DNA from: Synechococcus sp. MU1643
Lineage (GTDB): Bacteria; Cyanobacteriota; Cyanobacteriia; PCC-6307; Cyanobiaceae
Assembly: GCF_020514095.1 (NCBI RefSeq)
Contig: NZ_VTKY01000008.1
Span: 1-62,898 of the forward strand
DNA: 62,898 bases
Direction: 5' to 3'
Shown here: positions 8,399 through 17,277 of the stretch, piece after piece
Layout of the letters: each line of letters starts with the position of its first letter
Position numbering within the stretch: position 1 is the first letter of the stretch
The notes under the pieces: model-generated
Told to the model about the DNA's origin: nothing
The model's input: the letters and a program-made list of their open reading frames with translations, nothing else
Database searches by the model: none
Translations under genes and position numbers: made by a program

Positions 8399-9433
8399 AT
8401 GGCCACCACCACACTCCTAGCGGGGGACATGGGAGGCACCAAGACCCTGCTCGCTCTCTACGGAAGTGAAGCGGGTCAACTGAGCCTTCTGCACCAAGAA
8501 CGCTTTGGCTCGGGAGAGTGGTCATCCCTTGAGCCGATGCTCGAGACATTCCTCAACAATCGCCCAGCTGATCTCCAGGCTCCTACGCATGCCTGCATCG
8601 CCGTTGCCGGTCCGGTGCGCCACAAGGAGGCCCGGATCACGAATCTGCCCTGGCGGTTGCGGGAAGCCGACCTGGCGAGGGCAGCAGGCACTGAACGCCT
8701 CGAGCTGGTGAATGATTTCGGCGTGCTGATTTACGGGCTGCCCCATTTCGACGGCAACCAGCAGGTGATCCTTCAGAACGGCCACCAAGACAATGGCCCC
8801 CTGGCAATTCTTGGTGCCGGCACCGGTCTCGGCATGGCACGAGGACTGCAGAGCGAACAGGGACTGGTGGCCCTGGCGAGCGAGGGAGGGCACCGCGAAT
8901 TTGCCCCGCGCAATGAAGCGGAATGGGAGCTGTCCTGCTGGCTCAAACAAGACCTCGGCGTCAGCCGGCTGTCGATTGAACGCATCGTGAGTGGCACCGG
9001 CCTTGGGCATATGGCCCACTGGCTGCTTCAGAAACCCGATGCCGCCATGCACCCCCTACGCAGCGTGGCTGAGGCGTGGCGGCGCAACAGTTCCAACGAT
9101 CTTCCCGCTCAGGTGAGCGTCGCGGCTGAAGGGGGTGATCCCCTAATGCAACGCGCCTTACAGCTGTGGCTTGAGGCCTATGGCGCAGCGGCAGGCGATC
9201 TTGCCCTTCAAGAACTCTGTACAGGAGGCCTCTGGGTTGGTGGGGGCACAGCATCAAAACAATTGAAGGGACTGCAATCCGCCAGATTTCTCAACGCGAT
9301 GCGCGATAAAGGGCGCTTCCGCGAGCTGATCGAAGGGATGCAGGTCACAGCGGTGATCGATCCCGATGCCGGACTGTTCAGTGCAGCCTGTCGCGCCAGG
9401 ATGCTGGCGGAGTCAGGTGGGACACTGGCCTGA
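8399..9433 (+). CDS. glk: Glucokinase (non-ROK family)
   Basis: Phosphorylates glucose to glucose-6-phosphate with ATP. The 344-residue protein has the phosphate-1 motif DMGGTKT (residues 10-16), AGPVRHKEARITNLPW for substrate binding, GAGTGLGMARG, and EGGHREFAPR, all typical of bacterial Glk. The ATG at 8399 starts MATTTLLAGD; another ATG at 8395 is out of frame. A separate ROK kinase lies at 16.4-17.3 kb. Confidence 0.93.
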   Translation: MATTTLLAGDMGGTKTLLALYGSEAGQLSLLHQERFGSGEWSSLEPMLETFLNNRPADLQAPTHACIAVAGPVRHKEARITNLPWRLREADLARAAGTERLELVNDFGVLIYGLPHFDGNQQVILQNGHQDNGPLAILGAGTGLGMARGLQSEQGLVALASEGGHREFAPRNEAEWELSCWLKQDLGVSRLSIERIVSGTGLGHMAHWLLQKPDAAMHPLRSVAEAWRRNSSNDLPAQVSVAAEGGDPLMQRALQLWLEAYGAAAGDLALQELCTGGLWVGGGTASKQLKGLQSARFLNAMRDKGRFRELIEGMQVTAVIDPDAGLFSAACRARMLAESGGTLA

Positions 9434-9447
9434 GAAGAGGATCAGCG

Positions 9448-10395
9448 ATGGCGCAGCCGCGCATCGGTCAGAAAGTGGTCGTGGACGTCCCGGCAACCAC
9501 CGCCAATCTCGGCCCGGGATTTGACTGCCTCGGTGCAGCCCTCGACCTGAACAACCGATTCGCGATGCGGCGGATCGAAGGGGGCGGTGAACGGTTTGAG
9601 CTGATTATTGAGGGATCGGAGGGGAGCCACCTCCGCGGTGGTCCTGAAAACCTCGTCTACCGCGCGGCCCAACGGGTGTGGAAAGCGGCTGGCCTGGAAC
9701 CCGTTGGTCTTGAGGCACGGGTGCGTCTTGCCGTGCCGCCGGCACGGGGACTGGGCAGCAGTGCCACGGCCATCGTGGCGGGATTGATGGGAGCAAATGC
9801 CCTCGTCGGTGAGCCCCTCTCCAAGGAAAAGCTGCTCGAGCTGGCCATCGACATCGAAGGGCACCCCGACAATGTTGTCCCCTCCCTTCTGGGGGGCCTC
9901 TGCATGACCGCAAAAGCCGCCTCTCAGCGCTGGCGCGTGGTGCGCTGCGAATGGGCGCCAAGCGTGAAGGCCGTCGTGGCAATTCCATCGATTCGCCTGA
10001 GCACCAGCGAAGCCCGCCGGGCCATGCCCAAGACCATTCCCGTTGGCGATGCTGTGGTCAACCTGGGTGCCTTAACGCTTCTGCTGCAGGGGCTGCGCAC
10101 CGGCAACGGTGATCTGATCTCCGACGGCATGCACGATCGTTTGCACGAGCCTTACCGCTGGCGGCTGATCAAAGGCGGTGACGAGGTCAAACAGGCAGCC
10201 ATGGACGCGGGCGCCTGGGGCTGTGCCATCAGCGGAGCCGGACCAAGCGTCCTGGCTCTGTGTGAGGAAGACAAGGGCCCAGCCGTCAGCCGCGCGATGG
10301 TCAAAGCCTGGGAAGCGGCAGGAGTCGCCAGCCGCGCGCCGGTGCTGAATTTGCAGACCTCAGGCAGCCACTGGCAACCGGCTGAGGATGAGTAG
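9448..10395 (+). CDS. thrB: Homoserine kinase
   Basis: Converts L-homoserine to O-phosphohomoserine in threonine synthesis. A 315-residue GHMP kinase: VPATTANLGPGFDCLGAALD near residues 14-33, the ATP loop PPARGLGSSATAIVAG (GLGSSAT at 101-107), EGHPDNVVPSLLGGL, and a C-terminal SGAGPSVLAL. Follows glk by 14 bases and is followed by a short hairpin. Confidence 0.97.
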   Translation: MAQPRIGQKVVVDVPATTANLGPGFDCLGAALDLNNRFAMRRIEGGGERFELIIEGSEGSHLRGGPENLVYRAAQRVWKAAGLEPVGLEARVRLAVPPARGLGSSATAIVAGLMGANALVGEPLSKEKLLELAIDIEGHPDNVVPSLLGGLCMTAKAASQRWRVVRCEWAPSVKAVVAIPSIRLSTSEARRAMPKTIPVGDAVVNLGALTLLLQGLRTGNGDLISDGMHDRLHEPYRWRLIKGGDEVKQAAMDAGAWGCAISGAGPSVLALCEEDKGPAVSRAMVKAWEAAGVASRAPVLNLQTSGSHWQPAEDE

Positions 10396-10407
10396 ATCCA
10401 CCTAAAA

Positions 10408-10422
10408 AGGGCATTCAGCCCT
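10408..10422 (+). terminator. Weak candidate terminator after thrB
   Basis: A small hairpin AGGGC-attca-GCCCT sits 13 bases after the thrB stop, followed by a T-rich but interrupted stretch (gttagctttgtt). The stem is only five pairs, so at most a weak terminator; the AT-rich sequence beyond (ttgttaaatat) could contribute to an ndhD promoter. Confidence 0.35.
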
Positions 10423-10452
10423 GTTAGCTTTGTTAAATATTGCGGACACGGA

Positions 10453-11988
10453 ATGGATGCTGGGTTAGCAGAGCTTGCTGTCTCGGGCAGTCCATTCCCC
10501 TGGTTGTCATTGATTGTGCTGTTGCCGGCGGCAGCAGCTTTGGTGCTGCCACTGGTTCCGAGCAGCGAAGAGAATCCATCCCCTGCCCCGAAAATCATCA
10601 CCCTGGTCGTCCTGATGGTCGATCTCCTGTTGATGATGGGGGTGTTTGCCACCCGCTTCGACCCCAGCACTGAAGGGCTTCAGCTGGTGGAGCGGGTGAG
10701 CTGGCTCCCAGCGCTCGGCCTCGAATGGTCCCTTGGTGTTGATGGTCTTTCAGCACCTCTTGTGGTGCTCAGCGGCCTGGTCACTTTGCTGTCTGTGGCT
10801 GCCAGTTGGTCGGTGAAGCGCAAATCACGGCTGTACTTCGCCCTGATGCTGGTTCAGGCCTCGGCCCAGGGCCTGGTGTTTCTCTCACAGGATTTCCTGC
10901 TGTTCTTCTTGGCATGGGAGCTGGAACTTGTTCCCGTCTACCTGCTGATCGCTATCTGGGGCGGACAAAACCGCCAGTACGCCGCGACCAAATTCATCCT
11001 CTACACAGCCCTGGCCTCTCTGCTGATCCTGGTCAGCGGCCTGGCGCTGGCTCTCTCCGGTGACATCTTCACCTTCAACCTCACCGAACTGTCAGCTCGC
11101 TCCCCAGGCGGCAGCTTTGGCCTGTTGTGTTATGTGGGCTTCCTGATTGGCTTCGGCGTGAAACTGCCGATGTTCCCGCTCCACACCTGGCTGCCCGATG
11201 CCCACGGCGAGGCGAACGCGCCGGTGTCGATGCTTCTGGCCGGGGTACTCCTGAAAATGGGCGGCTACGCACTACTGCGCTTCAACGTGCAGATGCTGCC
11301 TGAAGCGCACGCCACCCTGGCGCCGGCCCTGGTGATTCTTGGAATCGTGAACATCGTTTACGGCGCCCTCAACGCCTTCGCCCAAGACAACGTCAAACGC
11401 AGGATCGCCTGCAGTTCAGTGAGCCACATGGGCTTTGTCCTGGTGGGGATAGGTGCCGTTGATGCCCTGGGAATCAGCGGAGCCATGCTCCAAATGGTGA
11501 GCCATGGCCTGATCGCTGCAGCGATGTTCTTCGTAACGGGTGTGTTCTACGAGCGAACCAAAACCCTCTCGATCCCCAACATGGGCGGATTGGCAAAGGC
11601 CCTGCCGATCACCTTTGCCTTCTTCCTGGCTAGCTCCCTAGCGTCATTGGCGCTGCCAGGCATGAGTGGCTTCATCAGTGAAATCACTGTGTTCCTTGGC
11701 ATCACAAGCCAGGAAGCCTTCACCTCGGTGTTCCGCTCAATCACCGTGCTGATGGCCGCCATCGGTCTTGTGCTCACACCGATCTATCTCCTTTCCATGT
11801 GCCGCCGGGTGTTCTTCGGGCCCAGGATTCCTGCCCTGGCGAGTGTTGCTGACATGCGGCCCAGGGAACTGGTGATTGGCCTCAGCCTGCTGGTGCCAAC
11901 ACTAGTGATCGGCATCTGGCCCCGCGTTGCCATGGACCTTTACGAAGCCTCCACCAACGCTTTGGCCCTGCAGTTCATTGCCAGCTGA
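10453..11988 (+). CDS. ndhD: NDH-1 subunit 4 (NdhD), proton-pumping antiporter-like subunit
   Basis: A 511-residue polytopic thylakoid protein of the NDH-1 complex (cyclic electron flow and respiration). About 14 hydrophobic helices; the antiporter-like core includes [20 protein letters not shown] (Glu and Lys/Arg needed for proton translocation), [35 protein letters not shown], and [13 protein letters not shown]. The assignment to the main rather than the CO2-uptake ndhD paralog is an impression only. The next gene starts two bases after the stop. Confidence 0.95.
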   Translation: MDAGLAELAVSGSPFPWLSLIVLLPAAAALVLPLVPSSEENPSPAPKIITLVVLMVDLLLMMGVFATRFDPSTEGLQLVERVSWLPALGLEWSLGVDGLSAPLVVLSGLVTLLSVAASWSVKRKSRLYFALMLVQASAQGLVFLSQDFLLFFLAWELELVPVYLLIAIWGGQNRQYAATKFILYTALASLLILVSGLALALSGDIFTFNLTELSARSPGGSFGLLCYVGFLIGFGVKLPMFPLHTWLPDAHGEANAPVSMLLAGVLLKMGGYALLRFNVQMLPEAHATLAPALVILGIVNIVYGALNAFAQDNVKRRIACSSVSHMGFVLVGIGAVDALGISGAMLQMVSHGLIAAAMFFVTGVFYERTKTLSIPNMGGLAKALPITFAFFLASSLASLALPGMSGFISEITVFLGITSQEAFTSVFRSITVLMAAIGLVLTPIYLLSMCRRVFFGPRIPALASVADMRPRELVIGLSLLVPTLVIGIWPRVAMDLYEASTNALALQFIAS

Positions 11989-11989
11989 G

Positions 11990-14092
11990 ATGTCGACTGT
12001 TTCCCCCCTTCTGCGCGGCCATGGGCTTCCCGAGTTCCGTGCCATTTCCCCTGAGCTCGTCAGCACAGACATCCCAGTTCTGCTTGAGCAGCTGGATCAG
12101 GACTTCAGTGCGCTCGAGCAAGATCTGGATTCAGCCCTCACCGGACCCTCCAAACTGTCCTGGGATGGGGTGATGCAACCGCTCCAGGCCATCGGCGAAC
12201 GGCTGCGTTGGAGCTGGGGCGTGGTGTCACACCTCAATGGCGTTTGCAATTCCGCTGAAATGCGCGATGCCCATGCCGCCCAGCAACCCGATGTTGTGCG
12301 CCTCAGCAACCGCCTCGGCCAAAGCCAGATTCTTCATCGGGTCTTGATGGCCCTTCAAAGCGATCCCGCCGAACCACTCAATCCAACCCAAGAGCGGATT
12401 CTGAAATCAGAGCTGCTCTCGATGCAGCAGCGCGGTGTTGGCCTCAGTGGCGATGAGAAGGCAGCCTTCAACAGCACCAGTGAACGCCTGGCCGCGCTCT
12501 CCACCCAGTTCGGCAACCACGTGCTCGATGCCACGCGGCAGTGGACCCTGAAGCTCAGCCAAACCAGCGACGTGGAAGGCCTGCCGCAGCGGGCTTTGGA
12601 GGCGTTGGCCGCAGCATCTCGCGAAGCAGGGGAGACTGATGCATCTGCGGAGTCCGGCCCCTGGCTGCTGGGACTGGACATGCCCCGCTATTTGCCCTTC
12701 CTCACCCATGCCAACAACCGATCACTGAGAGAAAAGGCCTATCGCGCCCATGTTGGGCGGGCCAGTGAAGGAGAACTCGATAACCGGGCACTGATCGAGG
12801 AGATCCTGACCCTGAGGCGCGAACAAGCCTCCCGCCTGGGCTATGCCCATTGGGCTGACCTCAGCCTCAGCGCAAAGATGGCTGACGATGTTCAAGCTGT
12901 GGAAGCACTGCTGGACGAACTTCGCGCTGCGGCATACCCAGCAGCTGAGCAAGAGCTGCGGGATCTCCAAGCCATCGCCAGGGAGCAGAAGGCCCCTGAA
13001 GCTGATGAGCTAGCTCCTTGGGATATCGCCTACTGGTCGGAGAAGTTGCGCCAATCCCGATTCGACCTGGATCAGGAAGCGCTGCGCCCTTGGTTCCCGC
13101 TGCCGCAGGTGCTCGAAGGCCTGTTCAGCCTGTGTTCACGTCTGTTCGACGTCGAGATCATCGCCGCCGACGGCGAGGCACCGACATGGAACGACGATGT
13201 GCGCTTCTTCCGGGTGAAGCGCTCCGATGGCACACCGATCGCCGGCTTCTACCTCGACCCCTTCAGCCGCCCCGCCAGCAAGCGCGGTGGAGCTTGGATG
13301 GATGAATGCTTGGGCCTCAGCAAGAAATCCGATGGATCTGTCGTGCTGCCGGTGGCCTACCTGGTCTGCAACCAGACCCCACCTGTGGGTGACACGCCCA
13401 GCCTGATGAGCTTCGAGGAAGTGGAAACCCTCTTCCATGAATTCGGCCATGGGCTCCAGCACATGCTCACCACCGTTGAGGAACCGGAAGCAGCTGGCAT
13501 CAGCAACGTGGAATGGGATGCCGTGGAACTCCCCAGCCAGTTCATGGAGAACTGGTGCCTTGATCACGCCACCTTGATGGGCATGGCGCGACACTGGCAG
13601 ACCGGTGACCCCCTGCCTGAGGCGGAATTCAACAAGCTGCGCAGCAGCCGCACCTTCAACTCCGGCCTGGCCACCTTGCGGCAGGTTCACTTCGCCCTGA
13701 GTGACCTCCGCCTCCACAGCCAGTGGACCCCTGAACTTGGCATTACCCCAGACGAACTGCGCCGTGAGATTGCTGCCACCACCACGGTGATGGCTCCCAT
13801 CCCAGAGGATCAGTTTCTCTGCGCCTTCGGCCATATCTTCGCGGGGGGCTACTCCGCTGGGTACTACTCCTACAAATGGGCTGAGGTGCTCAGTGCTGAT
13901 GCTTTCTCCGCTTTTGAGGAGGTTGGTCTAGATCAGGAGGATCAAGTTCGCGAAACGGGAGCCCGCTTCCGCGACACCGTGCTCAGCCTCGGTGGCAGTT
14001 GCTCTCCAGCAGAAGTGTTTGAAGCCTTCCGAGGCCGTCCGGCCAGTACCGAAGCACTGATTCGCCATTCCGGCCTGGTGGCCGCGGCTTGA
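11990..14092 (+). CDS. prlC: Oligopeptidase A-type M3 metallopeptidase
   Basis: A cytoplasmic 700-residue zinc endopeptidase (thimet oligopeptidase family) that trims short peptides. The catalytic motif FHEFGHGLQHML places HEFGH at residues 483-487, with the third zinc ligand in the downstream EWDAVELPSQFMENW. The C-terminal GGYSAGYYSYKWAEVLSADAF block is also characteristic. I start at the ATG two bases after the ndhD stop; a longer reading into ndhD is not supported. Confidence 0.95.
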   Translation: MSTVSPLLRGHGLPEFRAISPELVSTDIPVLLEQLDQDFSALEQDLDSALTGPSKLSWDGVMQPLQAIGERLRWSWGVVSHLNGVCNSAEMRDAHAAQQPDVVRLSNRLGQSQILHRVLMALQSDPAEPLNPTQERILKSELLSMQQRGVGLSGDEKAAFNSTSERLAALSTQFGNHVLDATRQWTLKLSQTSDVEGLPQRALEALAAASREAGETDASAESGPWLLGLDMPRYLPFLTHANNRSLREKAYRAHVGRASEGELDNRALIEEILTLRREQASRLGYAHWADLSLSAKMADDVQAVEALLDELRAAAYPAAEQELRDLQAIAREQKAPEADELAPWDIAYWSEKLRQSRFDLDQEALRPWFPLPQVLEGLFSLCSRLFDVEIIAADGEAPTWNDDVRFFRVKRSDGTPIAGFYLDPFSRPASKRGGAWMDECLGLSKKSDGSVVLPVAYLVCNQTPPVGDTPSLMSFEEVETLFHEFGHGLQHMLTTVEEPEAAGISNVEWDAVELPSQFMENWCLDHATLMGMARHWQTGDPLPEAEFNKLRSSRTFNSGLATLRQVHFALSDLRLHSQWTPELGITPDELRREIAATTTVMAPIPEDQFLCAFGHIFAGGYSAGYYSYKWAEVLSADAFSAFEEVGLDQEDQVRETGARFRDTVLSLGGSCSPAEVFEAFRGRPASTEALIRHSGLVAAA

Positions 14093-14094
14093 GC

Positions 14095-14682
14095 TCAGGC
14101 GCCCAAGCTGCTGCTGAGCCGTTGAATCGCGGCGGGGTGGCTGATCAGCTGCTGATGGGTCCAGACGGGGATTTCCTCACACCGGCCCAGCGGCAGAACG
14201 GCCCTCCAGCCGGGGCAAACCATTAGATCCCAGCGGCAGAAGAAACTGGAGCAGTCGACCCCAGCAAGGGCATCGGATTGGCGATTCAGCTCTCGCAGCA
14301 GGCGACTGCCCATTTTCATGTCTGCAGCACCGGGTAGGAGCAGACGGGGAATCATCTGAGCAGCCAAGGTGCCCTGCTGCGGGCTTCCCACGCTGAAGAA
14401 GCGCCGGGTGCGCTGCGCCCCCCCCAGCTCCTGCAGCCAGATTCTGCCGATAACGCCCCCCATCGAAAAACCCAGAAGATCGACCCTGGTTTCAGCACCG
14501 AAGCGCCGCTGAATGTTCTCATCCAGGCGCGAGGCCAAATGCCGCAGGGGAACCCAGCCCAGACCATGGGGCAGGTGTGGCGCCAGCAACGGGAGATCAG
14601 GTTGGTCCAGCCCCTGAATTAATCGGTGAAAAAGACGGGGCGAGTCCCAGAGACCATGCACCAACACCAAAGGGATGCTCAC
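14095..14682 (-). CDS. Alpha/beta-hydrolase, lipase-like
   Basis: A 195-residue alpha/beta-hydrolase with the oxyanion HG at residues 9-10 (PLVLVHGLWDS) and nucleophile elbow GFSMGG (Ser73), followed by RTRRFFSVGSPQQGTLAAQ and a C-terminal His (THQQLISHP). This pattern matches triacylglycerol-lipase/thioesterase-like proteins; the substrate is unknown. Last gene of a minus-strand series from TamB, with ATGA coupling to folB upstream. Confidence 0.8.
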   Translation of the reverse strand: MSIPLVLVHGLWDSPRLFHRLIQGLDQPDLPLLAPHLPHGLGWVPLRHLASRLDENIQRRFGAETRVDLLGFSMGGVIGRIWLQELGGAQRTRRFFSVGSPQQGTLAAQMIPRLLLPGAADMKMGSRLLRELNRQSDALAGVDCSSFFCRWDLMVCPGWRAVLPLGRCEEIPVWTHQQLISHPAAIQRLSSSLGA

Positions 14683-15050
14683 AGGGCTGATTGACCGCCA
14701 TGGCGCGAGCGTTCCACGAACACCCGACCGTTAAATCCCGGAACCGGTGCGGCACATTTGGTTAACCGTAACCACATCGGCATGGGCCCGTAGAGAGTTT
14801 CCAGCCGATCCAACATCTGCTCGCTGAAATGCTCGATCGTTAGGCAACGAACCTCCTGGGACAACCCCTGCAAGGCCTGAATCGCCACGCTGTAGTCCAG
14901 GCTCTGGCTCAGGTCGTCGGCCACGGCAGCAGCCTTCAGATCGAGCTGGACACTGAAATCAAGGTTGAACCATTGGCCATCCTGGCGTTCGTGTTCCAAA
15001 ACCCCGACGTGGGCCCACAACCGCAGCTCCCGCAGACCGATGCAATCCAT
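14679..15050 (-). CDS. folB: Dihydroneopterin aldolase
   Basis: Cleaves dihydroneopterin to hydroxymethyldihydropterin and glycolaldehyde in folate synthesis. The 123-residue protein is of normal length, beginning [20 protein letters not shown], with the conserved Glu/Tyr region SLDYSVAIQALQ and the substrate-binding VRCLTIEHFSEQML. It shares one base with proA upstream and four with the hydrolase downstream. Confidence 0.93.
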   Translation of the reverse strand: MDCIGLRELRLWAHVGVLEHERQDGQWFNLDFSVQLDLKAAAVADDLSQSLDYSVAIQALQGLSQEVRCLTIEHFSEQMLDRLETLYGPMPMWLRLTKCAAPVPGFNGRVFVERSRHGGQSAL

Positions 15051-16357
15051 CAGAGCGGCCGATCGATGTGGGTGAAGACGCGGCTGCCGTTGGAATAGTC
15101 GGCAGCGATGTGACCATCGCCGCGCAACCTATAGCGGTAGGTCACCAGCCCCTCAAGGCCAACGGGTCCCCGGGGCGGCAGGGTCTGGGTGCTGATGCCC
15201 ACCTCAGCGCCGAATCCATAACGGAACCCATCGGCGAAGCGGCTGGAACAGTTGTGATAAACACCAGCGCTATCCACCGCCGCAAGAAAACGATCAGCCG
15301 CCTTGGCATCCTCCGTCAGGATCACTTCGGTGTGACGTGAGCCAAAGGAACGGATGTGATCGGTGGCTGCCTCGAGATCGTCCACCAGCTTCACCGCCAG
15401 GATCAGATCCAGATACTCCGTGCTCCAGTCCTCCTCTGAAGCCGCTTCCGCTACGCCAAGGGACACGCTCGCGGCATCACCCCGCAGCTGCACCCCGGCA
15501 GCAACGAAGGCCGGCAGCGCAGCGGCAAGAAAAGGCTGGGCAATGGAGCGGTGCACCAGCAAGGTCTCGATGGCGTTGCAAGCGGCGGGATACTGGCTTT
15601 TGCTATCCACCGCCACCCGAACGGCTTTATCGACATCGGCCGCAGCATCCACGTAGAGATGGCACACCCCATCGGCATGGCCCAGCACAGGAATGCGGGT
15701 GTTGTCCTGGATGAAGCGCACCAGCTCGTTGCTTCCCCTGGGGATGATCAGATCCACGAGGCCATCGAGTCGCAACAACGCCAGGCTTTCCTGTCGTGTT
15801 GTAAGCAGCGCCAGGGCATCGGCAGACACCGGACTGGCCGCCAGGCCTGCCTGCAGGGCGTCCATCACGGCCTCATTGGTGCAGCGGGCCTCACTGCCCC
15901 CTTTCAACAGAGCACCGTTGCCTGAACGGATCGCCAGCGAGGCGATCTGCATCACAGCATCCGGCCTGGCTTCAAAGATCACACCCACCACCCCAAGCGG
16001 CACGGAGATCCGTTCCAACACCAAGCCCTGGTCCAGCTCCCGGTGCAACTGACGACAGCCCAACGGATCACTGAGGCTGGCCACCTTGCGAACGCCATCA
16101 ATCGCCGCGGCCAACTTGGTTTCATCCAGCTTCAGACGAGCCATCAGAGCCGGCGACAGCCCAGCGGCAGCAGAGCGGTCGAGGTCTTCTAGGTTGGCCG
16201 CGAGGATGGTTGAGGCGCGGTCGGTCAGCGCGTCCGCCATCGTCTGGAGCGCCAGGGCCCGTTGGCCGTCATCGGTCTGCCCCAGATCAACAGCAGCGTG
16301 GCGGACAGCCGCGGCAAGCTTCAAAAGCGCGGCGGAAGGCTCTGGAACGCTGGACAT
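15050..16357 (-). CDS. proA: Gamma-glutamyl phosphate reductase
   Basis: Reduces glutamyl-5-phosphate to glutamate semialdehyde with NADPH, second step of proline synthesis. A 435-residue aldehyde-dehydrogenase-fold protein with [33 protein letters not shown], the cofactor/substrate [15 protein letters not shown] and the catalytic Cys in [17 protein letters not shown]. Start taken at the ATG giving [14 protein letters not shown]; an in-frame TTG four codons earlier is less likely. Confidence 0.97.
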   Translation of the reverse strand: MSSVPEPSAALLKLAAAVRHAAVDLGQTDDGQRALALQTMADALTDRASTILAANLEDLDRSAAAGLSPALMARLKLDETKLAAAIDGVRKVASLSDPLGCRQLHRELDQGLVLERISVPLGVVGVIFEARPDAVMQIASLAIRSGNGALLKGGSEARCTNEAVMDALQAGLAASPVSADALALLTTRQESLALLRLDGLVDLIIPRGSNELVRFIQDNTRIPVLGHADGVCHLYVDAAADVDKAVRVAVDSKSQYPAACNAIETLLVHRSIAQPFLAAALPAFVAAGVQLRGDAASVSLGVAEAASEEDWSTEYLDLILAVKLVDDLEAATDHIRSFGSRHTEVILTEDAKAADRFLAAVDSAGVYHNCSSRFADGFRYGFGAEVGISTQTLPPRGPVGLEGLVTYRYRLRGDGHIAADYSNGSRVFTHIDRPL

Positions 16358-16365
16358 CAACACAA

Positions 16366-17274
16366 TCAATCTGGAGCCATCATCCCGTTAAGCCGCTGCA
16401 GAGCGAGCCGCGCTGCTCCCAGGCGTCCAGCACCATTACCTAGACAGGCGGCCTCGATCCGTAATCCCTCCCTTGAGACGGCCTGAACCCGCGACTCCAC
16501 CTCTCGACGCACCGATGGCAGAAAGTGGCGGGCGGCACCCGCCAGTCCGCCCCCCAACAGAACCAACTGTGGTGTAAACACATACACCAGCGAAGCAACG
16601 CCACAGCCGAGGCGCTCGCCGTAACGGCTCCAAACCTCCAGAGCCGCAGGATCACCGGTATCAGCCTCCGCACTGAGCTCACGGGGATCGCGATCACACA
16701 ACCGTCGCAGGCCCGTGATGCTGGCGAACTGCTCCAGTGAGCCACGGTTGCCGCTGTTGCAGGCCGGACCATCGGGCTGCAACCCGATCAGACCGGGTTC
16801 CGCTGCGGCACCGTTATGGCCAGTAAACAGCTCACCTCTCAAAAGCACTCCCCCTCCCACACCGGTTCCGAGGGTCAGCAGCACCACATCACCTACACCA
16901 CGGGCAGCACCGAGCCAGGCCTCTCCGACCACCGCACAGTTGCCGTCATTGGCAAGGGTGACCCGACGATTGAGCCTGGACTCGAGCCAATCCGCCAGCG
17001 GCACGTCCTCCCAGCCCGGCAGGTTGATGCATACCCGGGCGACCCGGGCCGTCACATCCATCGGACCAGGGAGTCCGATGCCGACCGCCTCAGCCGCATG
17101 CTCCGGGTCAATCTGTTCAATGGCTTCACAGAGGGCCATCGTCACGACGCCAGGCACTGCCGGCTGAGGCGTGAGCACTTGCGCCTCAGCTAGCACCGAG
17201 CCGTCAGCACGAATCCGAGCCAGCTTGATCGCCGTGCCCCCGAGATCCACCCCAATCACTTGCGCGTCAGGCAT
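16366..17274 (-). CDS. ROK-family sugar kinase with degenerate zinc motif
   Basis: A 302-residue ROK protein: ATP loop DLGGTAIK (residues 10-17), [19 protein letters not shown] with catalytic Asp, and [18 protein letters not shown]. Family members normally carry ExGH and CxCGxxGCxE for a structural zinc; here the first reads E159-P-G-L162 and the second [11 protein letters not shown] (C172, then Ser at 174 and 179), so the zinc site looks lost. Substrate unknown; glucose or another hexose is likely. Sits between TamB (3-base gap) and proA (8-base gap) in one transcription direction. Confidence 0.9.
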   Translation of the reverse strand: MPDAQVIGVDLGGTAIKLARIRADGSVLAEAQVLTPQPAVPGVVTMALCEAIEQIDPEHAAEAVGIGLPGPMDVTARVARVCINLPGWEDVPLADWLESRLNRRVTLANDGNCAVVGEAWLGAARGVGDVVLLTLGTGVGGGVLLRGELFTGHNGAAAEPGLIGLQPDGPACNSGNRGSLEQFASITGLRRLCDRDPRELSAEADTGDPAALEVWSRYGERLGCGVASLVYVFTPQLVLLGGGLAGAARHFLPSVRREVESRVQAVSREGLRIEAACLGNGAGRLGAARLALQRLNGMMAPD

Positions 17275-17277
17275 CCC

